From the NCBI GenBank assembly GCA_003222675.1, contig QHWT01000040.1, positions 61,596 to 125,595 of the forward strand: a DNA stretch of 64,000 nucleotides. Direction: 5' to 3'. The notes under the pieces were generated by a model. That model saw only the letters and a list, made by a program, of their open reading frames with translations. It had not been told where the DNA came from and did no database searches. The DNA is from Acidobacteriota bacterium (GTDB lineage: Bacteria > Acidobacteriota > Vicinamibacteria > Vicinamibacterales > 2-12-FULL-66-21). Each line of letters begins with the position of its first letter. The stretch's first letter is position 1. A program made the position numbers and the translations under genes. Below, piece after piece: positions 28,508 to 37,540 of this stretch.

Positions 28508-30234
28508 CGGCCACCTGGCTTCTTGGGCGGAGCCTTCGGCGCCGGCTTCGGCGCCGGTTTCGACGGGGAGTCAGCGCACGATGCGATGGTCACGAAATCC
28601 GGCGGTGCGCTAGGCGTCGCCGACGGCTTCGGCCCCGCCGCCGGCGCGCTGTCGCAGGTCACAAGCGTCGGATTGAAGCCTGTCCCGGCTCCCGTGTCGT
28701 TCAGCGCCGGTCCGGCCGCTGCCGGCACGCCGGCGACGGCGGGCTGCGCGGCAGGATTCACGCGCGCCGTCACGCGCGTCACGGTTCCCTCCAGGCGCCG
28801 AATAAACGGCGCCGGGTAGATCCCGATCCAGACGGCGAGCGCGATCAGCGGCGCAAACGTCACGATCTCCCGCGCGCCGAGGTCGGCCATCGATGCGTTC
28901 TCCGGCCGATCGAGCGTGCCGAACATGGTCCGCTGGAACAGCCACAGCATGTAGGCGGCGCCCAGGACGATGCCGACCGCCCCCACGCCCGCCCAGATCG
29001 GGTGGACGATGTAGACGCCCTGCAGGATCAACAGCTCGCCGATGAAACCGTTCAGCGCGGGAAGCCCGATCGACGAGAGCGTCATGATCAGGAACACCGC
29101 GGCGAACACCGGCATTGCTTTCGACAGCCCGCCGTACTCCGCGATCTCCCGCGTGTGGCGGCGCTCGTAGACGATGCCGACGATCAGAAAGAGGGCCCCG
29201 GTCGAAATCCCGTGATTGATTTGCTGCAGCAGTCCGCCGGTGAGTCCGACCGGCGTCAACGCGAACATGCCAAGCATCACCATGCCCATGTGGCTGACGC
29301 TGGAGTACGCCACGAGCCGCTTCCAATCCGTCTGCGCGAGCGCGACGAGCGCGCCGTACACGATCCCGACGATCGCGAGCGCCGCGACGAGCGGCACGAA
29401 GTAGCGCGATGCGTCCGGCAGGATCGGCAGGCTGAACCGCACGAAGCCGTACGTGCCCATCTTCAGCATGATGGCCGCGAGGATCACCGAGCCCGCGGTC
29501 GGCGCATCCGTGTGCGCGTCGGGAAGCCACGTGTGGAACGGGAACATCGGAACCTTGATCGCGAAGCCGAAGAACAACGCGAGGAAGATCCATTTCTGCA
29601 GCGCAAAAGGAATCGTGAGCTGCTGCAGCTCGGTGACGTCGAAGGTGTAGGCGCCCGTGACGCTATGGCCATGGAAGTAGAGGGCCAGGATCCCGAGCAG
29701 CATCACGACGCTGCCGACGAGGGTGTAGAGGAAGAACTTGATCGCCGAATAGAGGCGGCGTCCGCCGCCCCAGATCCCTATGAGGAAATACATCGGGACC
29801 AGCATCACTTCCCAGAACAGGAAGAAGAGCAGGAAATCGACCGCCATGAACGCGCCCAGGAGCCCCGTCTGCAGGATCAGCAGCGAGACGTAGTACTCCT
29901 TCACCCGCTCGGTGATGCCAGCCCACGAACACAGCACTGCGATCGCGCCAATCAACGTCGTCAGCAGGATCAGGAGGGCGCTGTAGCCGTCGACGCCAAG
30001 GTAATACCAGGCGCCAATGGAGGGGATCCACTCTGCGCGTTCGGCGAACTGCCATCCCGTCGCGGTGAAGTCGTAGCGGAACCAGAGCGGCAGCGACAAC
30101 AGAAACCCGAGCGTGGCGACGATCGCGGCCGTCCATCGGATCGCCTGTTCCTGCGCGCGCGGAACGCAGAGGAGCAGCCCGGCGCCAGCGAGCGGCGTGA
30201 ACAGGATCAGCGTGAGCAGGTGCGCCATCATCAT
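28504..30234 (-). CDS. nuoM: NADH-quinone oxidoreductase subunit M with Pro/Ala-rich tail
   Basis: 576 residues; overlaps nuoL by 4 nt. Proton-pumping antiporter-like subunit. Conserved features are FLLFFLFWEVMLVPMYFLIG, KVPMFPFHTWLPDAHTDAPTAGS and YSSVSHMGMVMLG. The transmembrane core ends near residue 475. The final 84 or so residues (about 493-576) are a Pro/Ala/Lys-rich tail with two cysteines (C527, C553), absent from typical NuoM. It would sit beyond the last helix; function unknown. Confidence 0.95.
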   Translation of the reverse strand: MMMAHLLTLILFTPLAGAGLLLCVPRAQEQAIRWTAAIVATLGFLLSLPLWFRYDFTATGWQFAERAEWIPSIGAWYYLGVDGYSALLILLTTLIGAIAVLCSWAGITERVKEYYVSLLILQTGLLGAFMAVDFLLFFLFWEVMLVPMYFLIGIWGGGRRLYSAIKFFLYTLVGSVVMLLGILALYFHGHSVTGAYTFDVTELQQLTIPFALQKWIFLALFFGFAIKVPMFPFHTWLPDAHTDAPTAGSVILAAIMLKMGTYGFVRFSLPILPDASRYFVPLVAALAIVGIVYGALVALAQTDWKRLVAYSSVSHMGMVMLGMFALTPVGLTGGLLQQINHGISTGALFLIVGIVYERRHTREIAEYGGLSKAMPVFAAVFLIMTLSSIGLPALNGFIGELLILQGVYIVHPIWAGVGAVGIVLGAAYMLWLFQRTMFGTLDRPENASMADLGAREIVTFAPLIALAVWIGIYPAPFIRRLEGTVTRVTARVNPAAQPAVAGVPAAAGPALNDTGAGTGFNPTLVTCDSAPAAGPKPSATPSAPPDFVTIASCADSPSKPAPKPAPKAPPKKPGGR

Positions 30235-32354
30235 CGCGCGAGGAGATAGACGGTCAGGAATCCGAAGAGTCCAAGGATGATGACGAGCGCATAATTCTGA
30301 ACGAGTCCTGTCTGGCCGCGGCGCACGAGAAAGCTGCCCTCGCCCGCGCTCCAGCCGGCCGCGTTGACGGCGCCGTCCACCCCGACCTTGTCAATCATGT
30401 GCGACATCCAGGCGAGCACGCGCGTCGTCACCCCCCACGCATTGACGAAGCCGTCAATCAACCGCAGATCCACACGCCACAATTCCCGCGCGGCGCCAAA
30501 CGTGCCGCGTACGATCGTCGCGTCATACAAGTCGTCCACGTAGTACTTGTTGAGCAAGAGCGCGTGCACTCCGCTCCACCGTTCGGCGGCGCGCCGAGGC
30601 ACCTCGGGGTGATTCACGTAGAACCGCCACGCCGCAGCCATCCCCGTGGCCCCGAGCAGCGTGCTGAGCAGCATGAGTGCCCACGCTCGGCCCTCCGTGG
30701 CTTCGCTGACGGGAAACGCCGCGCGATGCGCCGCCCGGTCGCGTTCCAGTTCTTCCCGCGCCTGCGCGATCATTTCTTGTGTGCCAGGAGGATCCGGCTG
30801 CCCCGCAACCTTCAAGAAGGCAACGGCGCGCGTTTCAGCGATGCTTGGCGCCAGAAAGTGCTCGATCGCGTTCGCGCCGCCAAGCGTTCGCGGGATGCCC
30901 ATGAAGCCGACCACGATCGTGCCGATTGCCAGAATCATCAGCGGGACCGTCATCGTGCCAGGAGCCTCGTGTGGAGGATGGGGCGACGACGGCTCATCCG
31001 TGCCGTAGAACGTGAAGGCGATCAGGCGGAACATATAGAACGCCGTCAGCAGCGACGTGATCGACGCGAGCACCCACAGCGCGCGGTTGCGGCCGAAGGT
31101 CTGCAACAGGATTTCATCCTTGCTGAAGAAGCCCGCCAGCGGCGGGATGCCCGCAATCGCCAGCGCACCGACCACCATCGTCACGAACGTGACGGGAAGA
31201 TAGCGCTTCAGCCCGCCCATTCGCCGCAGGTCCTGCTCTCCCGCCATCGCGTGAATGACCGCGCCGCTTCCGAGGAACAGCAGCGCTTTGAAGAACGCGT
31301 GCGTGACGAGGTGGAACACGGCCGCGCTGACGGCGCCGACGCCCGCCGCGAGAAACATCAGCCCAAGCTGCGAGATCGTCGAATACGCGAGGACGCGTTT
31401 GATGTCGGTCTGGACGATCGCAATCGACGCCGCCATCAATGCGGTGAGCGCGCCGACGATCGCGATGATTGCGAGCACGAGCGGCGCGTGCGAGAAGAGC
31501 ACGGCGTTCCGCGCCACGATGTAGACGCCCGCCGTCACCATCGTCGCGGCATGGATCAGCGCCGACACCGGCGTGGGCCCTTCCATCGCGTCCGGGAGCC
31601 AGACGTACAGCGGGATCTGCGCGCTCTTTCCAGCGGCGCCGACGAACAGCAGGAGGCAGATGATCGAGAGGCCGCCGAACTGCGCGCGCTCGATCGGCCA
31701 GCGACCCGCCTGTGCCGCGACGGCCTGGAAATCGAGCGTACCGAAGGCGAAGAACGCCGCCATGATGCCGACCAGGAACCCCCAGTCGCCGATGCGATTC
31801 ACGATGAACGCCTTCCGCCCGGCGTTCGCGGCGCTCCCCTTGTGGTACCAGAAGCCGATGAGCAGGTACGAGCAGAGCCCGACGCCTTCCCAGCCCACGA
31901 ACATGACGATGAAGTTGCCGCCGAGCACGAGCAGCAGCATGAAGGCGCAGAACAGGTTCAGATAACAGAAGAATCGCGCGTAGCTGCCGCGGGGCTCGCT
32001 TCGCATGTACGCCGTCGAGTAGAGATGGATCAGAAAGCCGATTCCGGTGACCACGAGTGCCATGACCGCGGCCAGCGGATCGATCAGCAGCACCCATGAC
32101 GCGTGAAACGCGGCGGCGCCCTTCAGCGTGACCGCGGGAATCGGCGGAATCCACTCGCCGAGGAATACCTCGCGCGCGATTGGCGCGCGTGCGGCATTCA
32201 CCCCGCCGGCGATCGCCAGCGCGAGCGACACGAGCATCGACACGCACGCGATCGCCGCCGTCACGCCGCGGCTGAACCAGCGGATGCCGAACAGCCCGTT
32301 TATCGCCGCACCAGCAGCGGGGAAAAACGGCAGCAGCCACACAAAAGTGGTCAT
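30231..32354 (-). CDS. nuoL: NADH-quinone oxidoreductase subunit L
   Basis: 707 residues; largest antiporter-like subunit of complex I with the lateral helix at its C-terminus. Conserved segments include FFCYLNLFCAFMLLLVLGGNF, GWEGVGLCSYLLIGFWY, IPLYVWLPDAMEGPTPVSALIHAATMV and YSTISQLGLMFLA. Overlaps nuoK and nuoM by 4 nt each. Length is slightly above the E. coli 613, mainly from the C-terminal half, which is common outside the Proteobacteria. Confidence 0.97.
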   Translation of the reverse strand: MTTFVWLLPFFPAAGAAINGLFGIRWFSRGVTAAIACVSMLVSLALAIAGGVNAARAPIAREVFLGEWIPPIPAVTLKGAAAFHASWVLLIDPLAAVMALVVTGIGFLIHLYSTAYMRSEPRGSYARFFCYLNLFCAFMLLLVLGGNFIVMFVGWEGVGLCSYLLIGFWYHKGSAANAGRKAFIVNRIGDWGFLVGIMAAFFAFGTLDFQAVAAQAGRWPIERAQFGGLSIICLLLFVGAAGKSAQIPLYVWLPDAMEGPTPVSALIHAATMVTAGVYIVARNAVLFSHAPLVLAIIAIVGALTALMAASIAIVQTDIKRVLAYSTISQLGLMFLAAGVGAVSAAVFHLVTHAFFKALLFLGSGAVIHAMAGEQDLRRMGGLKRYLPVTFVTMVVGALAIAGIPPLAGFFSKDEILLQTFGRNRALWVLASITSLLTAFYMFRLIAFTFYGTDEPSSPHPPHEAPGTMTVPLMILAIGTIVVGFMGIPRTLGGANAIEHFLAPSIAETRAVAFLKVAGQPDPPGTQEMIAQAREELERDRAAHRAAFPVSEATEGRAWALMLLSTLLGATGMAAAWRFYVNHPEVPRRAAERWSGVHALLLNKYYVDDLYDATIVRGTFGAARELWRVDLRLIDGFVNAWGVTTRVLAWMSHMIDKVGVDGAVNAAGWSAGEGSFLVRRGQTGLVQNYALVIILGLFGFLTVYLLAR

Positions 32355-32665
32355 CCTCTCAGCAGGTTCACTTCGTCGATATTCAACGTTTCTTTGTTGC
32401 GATAGAACGCCAGCAGGATTCCCAGGCCGACCACCGCCTCCGCGGCGGCCACCGCCACGATGAACAACGCGAACACCTGGCCGACGACGTGGCCGTTCAG
32501 ACGCGAGAATGCGACGAGATTCAGATTCACGGCGTTGAGCATCAATTCAATCGACATGAACAGGATGATGATGTTCCGTCGCAGCATGACCCCCGTCGCA
32601 CCGAGCGCGAACAGCGCGGCGGCGAGCACGAGGTAGTGATACGCGGTTATCGGATACAGGTGCAT
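32351..32665 (-). CDS. nuoK: NADH-quinone oxidoreductase subunit K
   Basis: 104 residues, three helices. The conserved membrane glutamates lie in IILFMSIELMLNAVNLNLVAF (about 34-54) and AVAAAEAVVGLGILLAFYR. It is part of the E-channel in the complex I membrane arm. Six nt separate it from nuoJ upstream, and it overlaps nuoL. Confidence 0.96.
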   Translation of the reverse strand: MHLYPITAYHYLVLAAALFALGATGVMLRRNIIILFMSIELMLNAVNLNLVAFSRLNGHVVGQVFALFIVAVAAAEAVVGLGILLAFYRNKETLNIDEVNLLRG

Positions 32666-32671
32666 TGCGCC

Positions 32672-33184
32672 TCAATCCATGCGGCGCGCGAACAGGATCG
32701 CGCCGACCATGGCGGCCAGCAGCAGCATCGAGGCCACTTCGAACGCGATCAGATAGTCCGTGTACAGCAGCCAGCCGACCTGCTCGGTATTGCCGCCGAC
32801 GACGGGACTCGAGACTGGAATCGGCGACGCGGACGGCGCAGACGCGGTGTAGACCACAATCGCCGTCACCTCCGCGAGCACTGCCGACGCGAGCATGATG
32901 CCGAGGCCCGTCTTGCGATGCGGATCGTGATGCGCTTCAGGCGTGCGCTTCTGGTTCACGAGCATCACGACGAACAGATAGAGCACGACAATGCCGCCGG
33001 CATAGACGAGCACCTGGATGACCGCAAGGAACTCGGCGCCGAGCACCACGTACACGACGGCGACCGCCAGGAAGTTGAGCACGAGAAAAACGACGCTGTG
33101 GACTGCACTGCGCGCGGTGATGACCATCACGCCGAAACCGAGGATGAGAGCGGCAAGGCCGTAGAATGCAATTGCCTCGAGCAT
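32672..33184 (-). CDS. nuoJ: NADH-quinone oxidoreductase subunit J
   Basis: 170 residues, five helices. Family features are HSVVFLVLNFLAVAVVYVVLGAEFLAVIQVLVYAGGIVVLYLFV, including the flexible pi-bulge helix region YAGGIVVLYLFVVML. In most operons nuoI precedes nuoJ; here the space up to nuoH (33185-33338) contains only repeat DNA. Confidence 0.96.
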   Translation of the reverse strand: MLEAIAFYGLAALILGFGVMVITARSAVHSVVFLVLNFLAVAVVYVVLGAEFLAVIQVLVYAGGIVVLYLFVVMLVNQKRTPEAHHDPHRKTGLGIMLASAVLAEVTAIVVYTASAPSASPIPVSSPVVGGNTEQVGWLLYTDYLIAFEVASMLLLAAMVGAILFARRMD

Positions 33185-33221
33185 GTTTCCTCAAAATTCC
33201 GTCCGAAATACGCCGTAGTGC

Positions 33222-33335
33222 AGCGCTTCAGCCCTGCTGCTGCCACGCGCAGCCCTGAAGGGCTGCGCTACGACCGTGGCAACAAAATTTCCCGCGACGA
33301 CCGCGGCATCAGAATTACCCCGCGACCGTGGCAAC
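33222..33335. repeat. REP-like element and direct repeats between nuoJ and nuoH
   Basis: GCAGCCCTGAAGGGCTGC is a perfect hairpin at about 33249-33266, with a partial inverted copy just before it. CGACCGTGGCAACA occurs at about 33270 and 33315. The nuoI position holds this DNA instead. Confidence 0.75.
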
Positions 33336-33338
33336 AGA

Positions 33339-34361
33339 TCACAACCAGACTTTCAGTATCGCCGTCACGAACAGGTTCGCGAGGGCAACCGGGATCAACA
33401 CTTTCCATCCGACACGCATCAGCTGATCGTAGCGGTAGCGCGGCAGCGTCGCGCGGATCCAGACGAACACGTAAAGAAACACGAAGCACTTCACCAGGAA
33501 CCACATCCATCCCGGAATCCAGCCGAGAAATGCCAGCCAGCCCACGTTCGGGAACGGCGGCAGCCATCCGCCGAAGAACAGCGTCGTGACGACAGCGGAG
33601 ACGACGATCATGTTCGCGTACTCCGCCAGGAAGAACATCGCGAAGCGCATTCCGCTGTACTCGGTATGGAAGCCGCCCGTCAGCTCCTGCTCCGCTTCTG
33701 CCAGATCGAATGGCGTACGGTTGGTCTCGGCGAGGCCGCCGATGAACAGTACGACCAGGGCGACCGGCTGCACGAACACGAACCAGACATGATTGTGCAG
33801 CTGCGCCTCCACGATCGCGACCATGCTGAGCGTGCCGGCGGTGACGATGACGCTGACCAGCATCATCGTGATGGCGACTTCGTAGCTGATCAACTGCGCC
33901 GAGGCGCGCAGGCTGGCGAGGAGCGGATATTTGCTGTTCGACGCGTACCCCGCGAGGATGATGCCGTAGACGCCAATCGACGTGATCGACACGATGTAGA
34001 GCAGCCCGACGTTCACGTCCGCGATGAAGAGCGGCACATCCCGGCCGAAGATGCGGGCGTGGCCGCCAAAGGGAATCACCGCGAACGCGATCAACGCCGG
34101 GACGAGCGACATGATCGGCGCGATCGTGAACAGCCACTTGTCCGCGCGCGCCGGCGTGATGTCTTCCTTGAGCAGCAGCTTGATGGCGTCGGCGATCGGC
34201 TGCAGGACGCCGTGCGGGCCGACGCGCATCGGACCGAGCCGCGACTGCGCCCAGGCGATCACCTTGCGCTCGAGCAGCACCATGTAGGTGACGGCGATCA
34301 GCACCGCGTTGAGCACGATCAGAATCTGCACGAGCGGGAGCAGCCAGCCCATTGAGGTCAT
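33339..34361 (-). CDS. nuoH: NADH-quinone oxidoreductase subunit H
   Basis: 340 residues. Subunit forming much of the quinone chamber and first proton channel. Hallmarks are ERKVIAWAQSRLGPMRVGPHG (about 31-51), the quinone-site loop ETNRTPFDLAEAEQELTGGFHTEYSG, and C-terminal RATLPRYRYDQLMRVGWK. Overlaps nuoD by 4 nt (ATGA). Confidence 0.97.
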   Translation of the reverse strand: MTSMGWLLPLVQILIVLNAVLIAVTYMVLLERKVIAWAQSRLGPMRVGPHGVLQPIADAIKLLLKEDITPARADKWLFTIAPIMSLVPALIAFAVIPFGGHARIFGRDVPLFIADVNVGLLYIVSITSIGVYGIILAGYASNSKYPLLASLRASAQLISYEVAITMMLVSVIVTAGTLSMVAIVEAQLHNHVWFVFVQPVALVVLFIGGLAETNRTPFDLAEAEQELTGGFHTEYSGMRFAMFFLAEYANMIVVSAVVTTLFFGGWLPPFPNVGWLAFLGWIPGWMWFLVKCFVFLYVFVWIRATLPRYRYDQLMRVGWKVLIPVALANLFVTAILKVWL

Positions 34362-35464
34362 CGATCCACTTCACCAAGCACTATGTCGATCGATCCAATC
34401 ATCGCGACGACGTCGGCGACGAGATGCCCCTTGATGAGCCGCGGCAGCGCCTGCAGGTTGCAGAACGACGGCGGGCGCACCCGGAATCGATAGGGGACGT
34501 TCGACCGCCCGTCGCTCACGATGAAGAAGCCCAGCTCCCCCTTTGGTGACTCAATCGCGTGATACGTCTCTCCGGCGGGAGGCTTGATCAGTCGCGGCAC
34601 CTTGCCGACGACCGGCCCCTCCGGAAGTCCCGCGATCGCCTGCCGGATGATCCGGAGCGACTGCCGGAATTCCTCGAGCCGCACGAGGTAGCGATCGTAA
34701 ATGTCGCCCGCGCTCCCGATCGGCACGTCGAAGTCGAACTCGTCGTACGCGGCGTAGGGCTCGTCCTTGCGGACGTCGCGCGGGACGCCGGAGCCGCGCA
34801 GCGGCGGGCCCGTCAGGCCGATCGCAATCGCGTCAGCGCCGGAGATCACGCCGATGTTGCGCGTGCGCTCCTTCCAGATGCGGTTGTGCGTCAGCAGGTC
34901 CTCGTATTCGGGGATCTTCGTCTCGAACAGATCGCAGAACGCGCTCACCTTGCGCGCCCAGCCCGATGGAATGTCGAGCGGCAGCCCGCCGATGCGCATC
35001 GAGCTGTAGGTGAGGCGCGCGCCGCAGAATTCTTCGAAGAGATCGAGAATGAGCTCGCGCTCGCGGAAGTTGTAGAGGAACACCGTCATCGCGCCGATGT
35101 CCATCGCGTGCGTGCCGAGCCACAGGTTGTGGCTCGCGATCCGCTGCAGCTCCGAGAGAATCGTGCGGATGTACCGCGCGCGTCGCGGCACCTCGATCTG
35201 CATCAGCTTCTCGACCGTCTCGCAGTACCCCAGGTTGCTCGTGGCCGCCGACACGTAGTCCATCCGATCCGTCAACATCACGATCTGCTGCCAGTCGCGA
35301 TGCTCCGACAGCTTCTCGATCCCGCGATGCAGATATCCGATCACCACGTCCGCGCCCACGACGCGCTCGCCGTCCAGACGCAGCACGACCCGCAGCACGC
35401 CGTGCGTGCTCGGGTGCTGCGGCCCCATGTTGATGACGAGTTCGTCGGTATCGAAAAGGCTCAT
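34358..35464 (-). CDS. nuoD: NADH-quinone oxidoreductase subunit D
   Basis: 368 residues; 49-kDa-type subunit that forms the quinone site with NuoB. Hallmarks are NMGPQHPSTHGVLRVVL (13-29), YLHRGIEKLSE, DRMDYVSAA and the C-terminal DIVLGEVDR. The start ATG AGC C is one unit of an NTGAGCC heptad array on the minus strand. The expected partner gene nuoB is absent from the cluster. Confidence 0.97.
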   Translation of the reverse strand: MSLFDTDELVINMGPQHPSTHGVLRVVLRLDGERVVGADVVIGYLHRGIEKLSEHRDWQQIVMLTDRMDYVSAATSNLGYCETVEKLMQIEVPRRARYIRTILSELQRIASHNLWLGTHAMDIGAMTVFLYNFRERELILDLFEEFCGARLTYSSMRIGGLPLDIPSGWARKVSAFCDLFETKIPEYEDLLTHNRIWKERTRNIGVISGADAIAIGLTGPPLRGSGVPRDVRKDEPYAAYDEFDFDVPIGSAGDIYDRYLVRLEEFRQSLRIIRQAIAGLPEGPVVGKVPRLIKPPAGETYHAIESPKGELGFFIVSDGRSNVPYRFRVRPPSFCNLQALPRLIKGHLVADVVAMIGSIDIVLGEVDR

Positions 35465-35624
35465 GGCTCAGGGCTCACCGCTTCATGCTGGCTCCCGGCT
35501 TAGATGAGAGCGCGTCCAAAACCAAGGGCGGCCTCGTGTGGCGCAGGCCTTTAGGCCTGCTTGACGGCCGCCGGGCAGCCCTGAAGGGCTGCGCTACGCT
35601 AATGCAACGCACTCTCATGGCTCA
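35460..35624. repeat. Heptad words and REP-like hairpins between nuoC and nuoD
   Basis: CTCA-type words begin at 35460, 35467, 35474 (CTTC at 35481, CTGG at 35488), 35492 and 35499, and again at 35614 and 35621. The first overlaps the nuoD start codon and 35614 overlaps the nuoC stop. In the middle, GCAGGCCTTTAGGCCTGC and GCAGCCCTGAAGGGCTGC are perfect hairpins (about 35539-35594). Confidence 0.8.
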
Positions 35625-36175
35625 TAGCGCAATCGCAACCAGTCCATCGGATTCTCGAGCAGCATCTCGCCGGGACCCTCGAGCGGATAATCCTTTCGCT
35701 GCGGGTGTCCCTGCCATTCGTCCGGCATGAGGATGCGGCGCAGATCGGGATGGCCATCGAACGGGATCCCGAACATGTCGAAGACTTCCCGCTCGAGCCA
35801 GTTCGCCGAGGGCCAGACGGAGGTGACCGATGGCACGGCCTGGCTGTCCGCCACGCGTACCTTGACGCGCACGCGATGGCGGTGCCGCGTCGAGAAGAGC
35901 GCGTAGCTGACGTCGAAACGCTCGGCGCGCGGCGGCCAGTCGGTGGCCGTGACGTCGCAGCAGGCATCGAACGACGCCTCCTGCGCGGTGCGCAAGTGAC
36001 GCATTACGTCCAGCAGGCGATTGGTGGCGACAATCATCGTCCAGTCGCCGACCCAGTAAGAAACCTGTGTGACGGCATCCGGAAGCGCCGACTGCAGTGG
36101 GCTGATGAACCCGGGAACAGAAAGGTCGGCGGGCGGCGGCGGGTCGGGTGGTCCTGCGGGTGGCGCGGGATTCAC
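35615..36175 (-). CDS. nuoC: NADH-quinone oxidoreductase subunit C
   Basis: 186 residues from a GTG at 36175 that overlaps the nuoA stop (GTGA); a GTG at 36202 is possible. The 30-kDa subunit signature is [42 protein letters not shown] (about 130-171). A Pro-rich N-terminal lead ([14 protein letters not shown]) is not typical. In standard order nuoB would lie between nuoA and nuoC; here the two genes overlap. Confidence 0.94.
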   Translation of the reverse strand: MNPAPPAGPPDPPPPADLSVPGFISPLQSALPDAVTQVSYWVGDWTMIVATNRLLDVMRHLRTAQEASFDACCDVTATDWPPRAERFDVSYALFSTRHRHRVRVKVRVADSQAVPSVTSVWPSANWLEREVFDMFGIPFDGHPDLRRILMPDEWQGHPQRKDYPLEGPGEMLLENPMDWLRLRYEP

Positions 36176-36528
36176 GCCCACTCGAGCGCTCCCTTCTTCC
36201 ACGCGTACGCGTAGCCGACGACGAGGATGAGGACGAAGAGAAACATCTCGATCAGGCCAAACAGCGCCAGCCGATCGAGCACCACGGCCCAGGGAAACAT
36301 GAACACGGTCTCCACGTCGAAAATCACGAACAGCATCGCGACGAGATAGTAGCGGACGCTATAGCGGTCCCGCGCATCTGTCTGTGGCTCGATGCCGCAC
36401 TCGTACGGCTCGAGCTTCACCTCGTTCGCTTTCTCCGCATGGACGAGCCGGGACACGATCAGGGTGACGATCGCAAACGCGATCCCGACGAGTATGAAGA
36501 GGAAGATGGGGATGTAAGCCCGAAGCAT
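36172..36528 (-). CDS. nuoA: NADH-quinone oxidoreductase subunit A
   Basis: 118 residues, three helices. Conserved [42 protein letters not shown] (about 41-82) includes the loop cysteine near the quinone site. It is the first gene of the cluster, divergent from the VWA gene at 36650; the 121-nt intergenic region must hold both promoters. Confidence 0.96.
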   Translation of the reverse strand: MLRAYIPIFLFILVGIAFAIVTLIVSRLVHAEKANEVKLEPYECGIEPQTDARDRYSVRYYLVAMLFVIFDVETVFMFPWAVVLDRLALFGLIEMFLFVLILVVGYAYAWKKGALEWA

Positions 36529-36575
36529 GGTCCGCCTCCGCCCGCAATCGAAATCTGCGGCGGGCTACGGCGAGA

Positions 36576-36606
36576 CCCGCCGAAGCCGCTACGCGACTTC
36601 GGCGGG
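36576..36606. repeat. Perfect inverted repeat between nuoA and the VWA genes
   Basis: CCCGCCGAAG and CTTCGGCGGG (10-bp arms) are separated by 11 nt. They lie in the divergent promoter region and could be an operator or a REP-type hairpin. Confidence 0.7.
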
Positions 36607-36623
36607 GCGGGTGACGTCCGGAG

Positions 36624-36629
36624 TATACT
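36624..36629 (+). promoter_or_regulatory. Putative -10 box of the VWA-heme operon
   Basis: TATACT lies 20 nt before the ATG at 36650, and GGAAGG at about 36635-36640 serves as the ribosome binding site. No convincing -35 was found. Confidence 0.4.
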
Positions 36630-36649
36630 CGATTGGAAGGCCCCAACCG

Positions 36650-37540
36650 ATGAAACATTGGTGTGTGGCGCTGCTTGTCGGCGCCTGTTGCATGCGTCCC
36701 GCCGCCGTCCTGGCGCAGGCCAAGCCGACGAACATCCACGTCAGCGTACTCGATTCGAAGGGAGACCCGGTTACCGGCCTGACTGCCGCCGACTTCGTCG
36801 TGAAGGAGGACAATGTCGCGCGCGAGGTGCTGAAAGCGGAACCCGCGACCGAGCCGCTGACCGTCGCCCTGCTGGTGGACGACAGTCAGGCGCTCACCGC
36901 CGGCGTTCAGTTCATCCGTGATGGGGCGCGCGATTTCGTGAAGACGCTGGCGGGCAAGGCCGACATTGCCGTCATCACGTTCGGCGAGCGGCCGACGATT
37001 GCGCTCGATTACACGCGCGACGAGCAGGCGGTCCTCGCGACACTCAATCGCATCTTCCCGCGATCGGGCGCCGGCTCGTATCTGCTGGACACGATCGTCG
37101 AGACGAGCAAAGGCCTGCAGAAGAAGGAAGCCGCACGGCCCGTCATCGTCGTGCTGATGCTCGAAGACGTCGAGTTCAGCAACCGCTATTACGAGCAGGT
37201 GCTCAACGAGCTCGACAGGTCGCACGCCGCGCTGCACGTTGTGGCGATTGGAACGCCCGATGCGGGCGTCAACTCCGACGAGATCCGGAATCGCAACATG
37301 GTCGTCGCCGAAGGGACGTCGCGCACCGGCGGACGCCGGGACCAGGTGCTTGCGCTGAGCGGCGCGCCGGCGCGGATGGCGCAACTCGCGAAGGAACTGC
37401 TCAATCAGTACACCGTCACCTATGCGCGGCCCGAGACGCTGATCCCGCCCGAGCGCGTCGACGTGTCGACCACGCGCCCCGGTCTCACAGTCCGCGCACC
37501 GCACAAAGTTCCTTCCACCAAGACACGGGACACACCATGA
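36650..37540 (+). CDS. VWFA-related Acidobacterial-domain protein 1
   Basis: 296 residues with a signal peptide (KHWCVALLVGACCMRPAAVLAQ). An N-terminal beta domain (VSVLDSKGDPVTGLTAADFVVKEDN) precedes a von Willebrand A-like fold (VALLVDDSQALTAGV..., about 84 on). The MIDAS DxSxS is degenerate here (DDSQA), so metal binding may be lost. The domain is typical of Acidobacteriota. It overlaps the next gene, a paralogue, by 4 nt. A periplasmic adhesion or assembly role is a guess. Confidence 0.88.
   Translation: MKHWCVALLVGACCMRPAAVLAQAKPTNIHVSVLDSKGDPVTGLTAADFVVKEDNVAREVLKAEPATEPLTVALLVDDSQALTAGVQFIRDGARDFVKTLAGKADIAVITFGERPTIALDYTRDEQAVLATLNRIFPRSGAGSYLLDTIVETSKGLQKKEAARPVIVVLMLEDVEFSNRYYEQVLNELDRSHAALHVVAIGTPDAGVNSDEIRNRNMVVAEGTSRTGGRRDQVLALSGAPARMAQLAKELLNQYTVTYARPETLIPPERVDVSTTRPGLTVRAPHKVPSTKTRDTP

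Noticed and set aside
33185..33338. Missing or degraded nuoI
   Set aside because: The 154-nt gap shows no ferredoxin-type CxxCxxCxxxC pattern in any frame, only hairpins and direct repeats.
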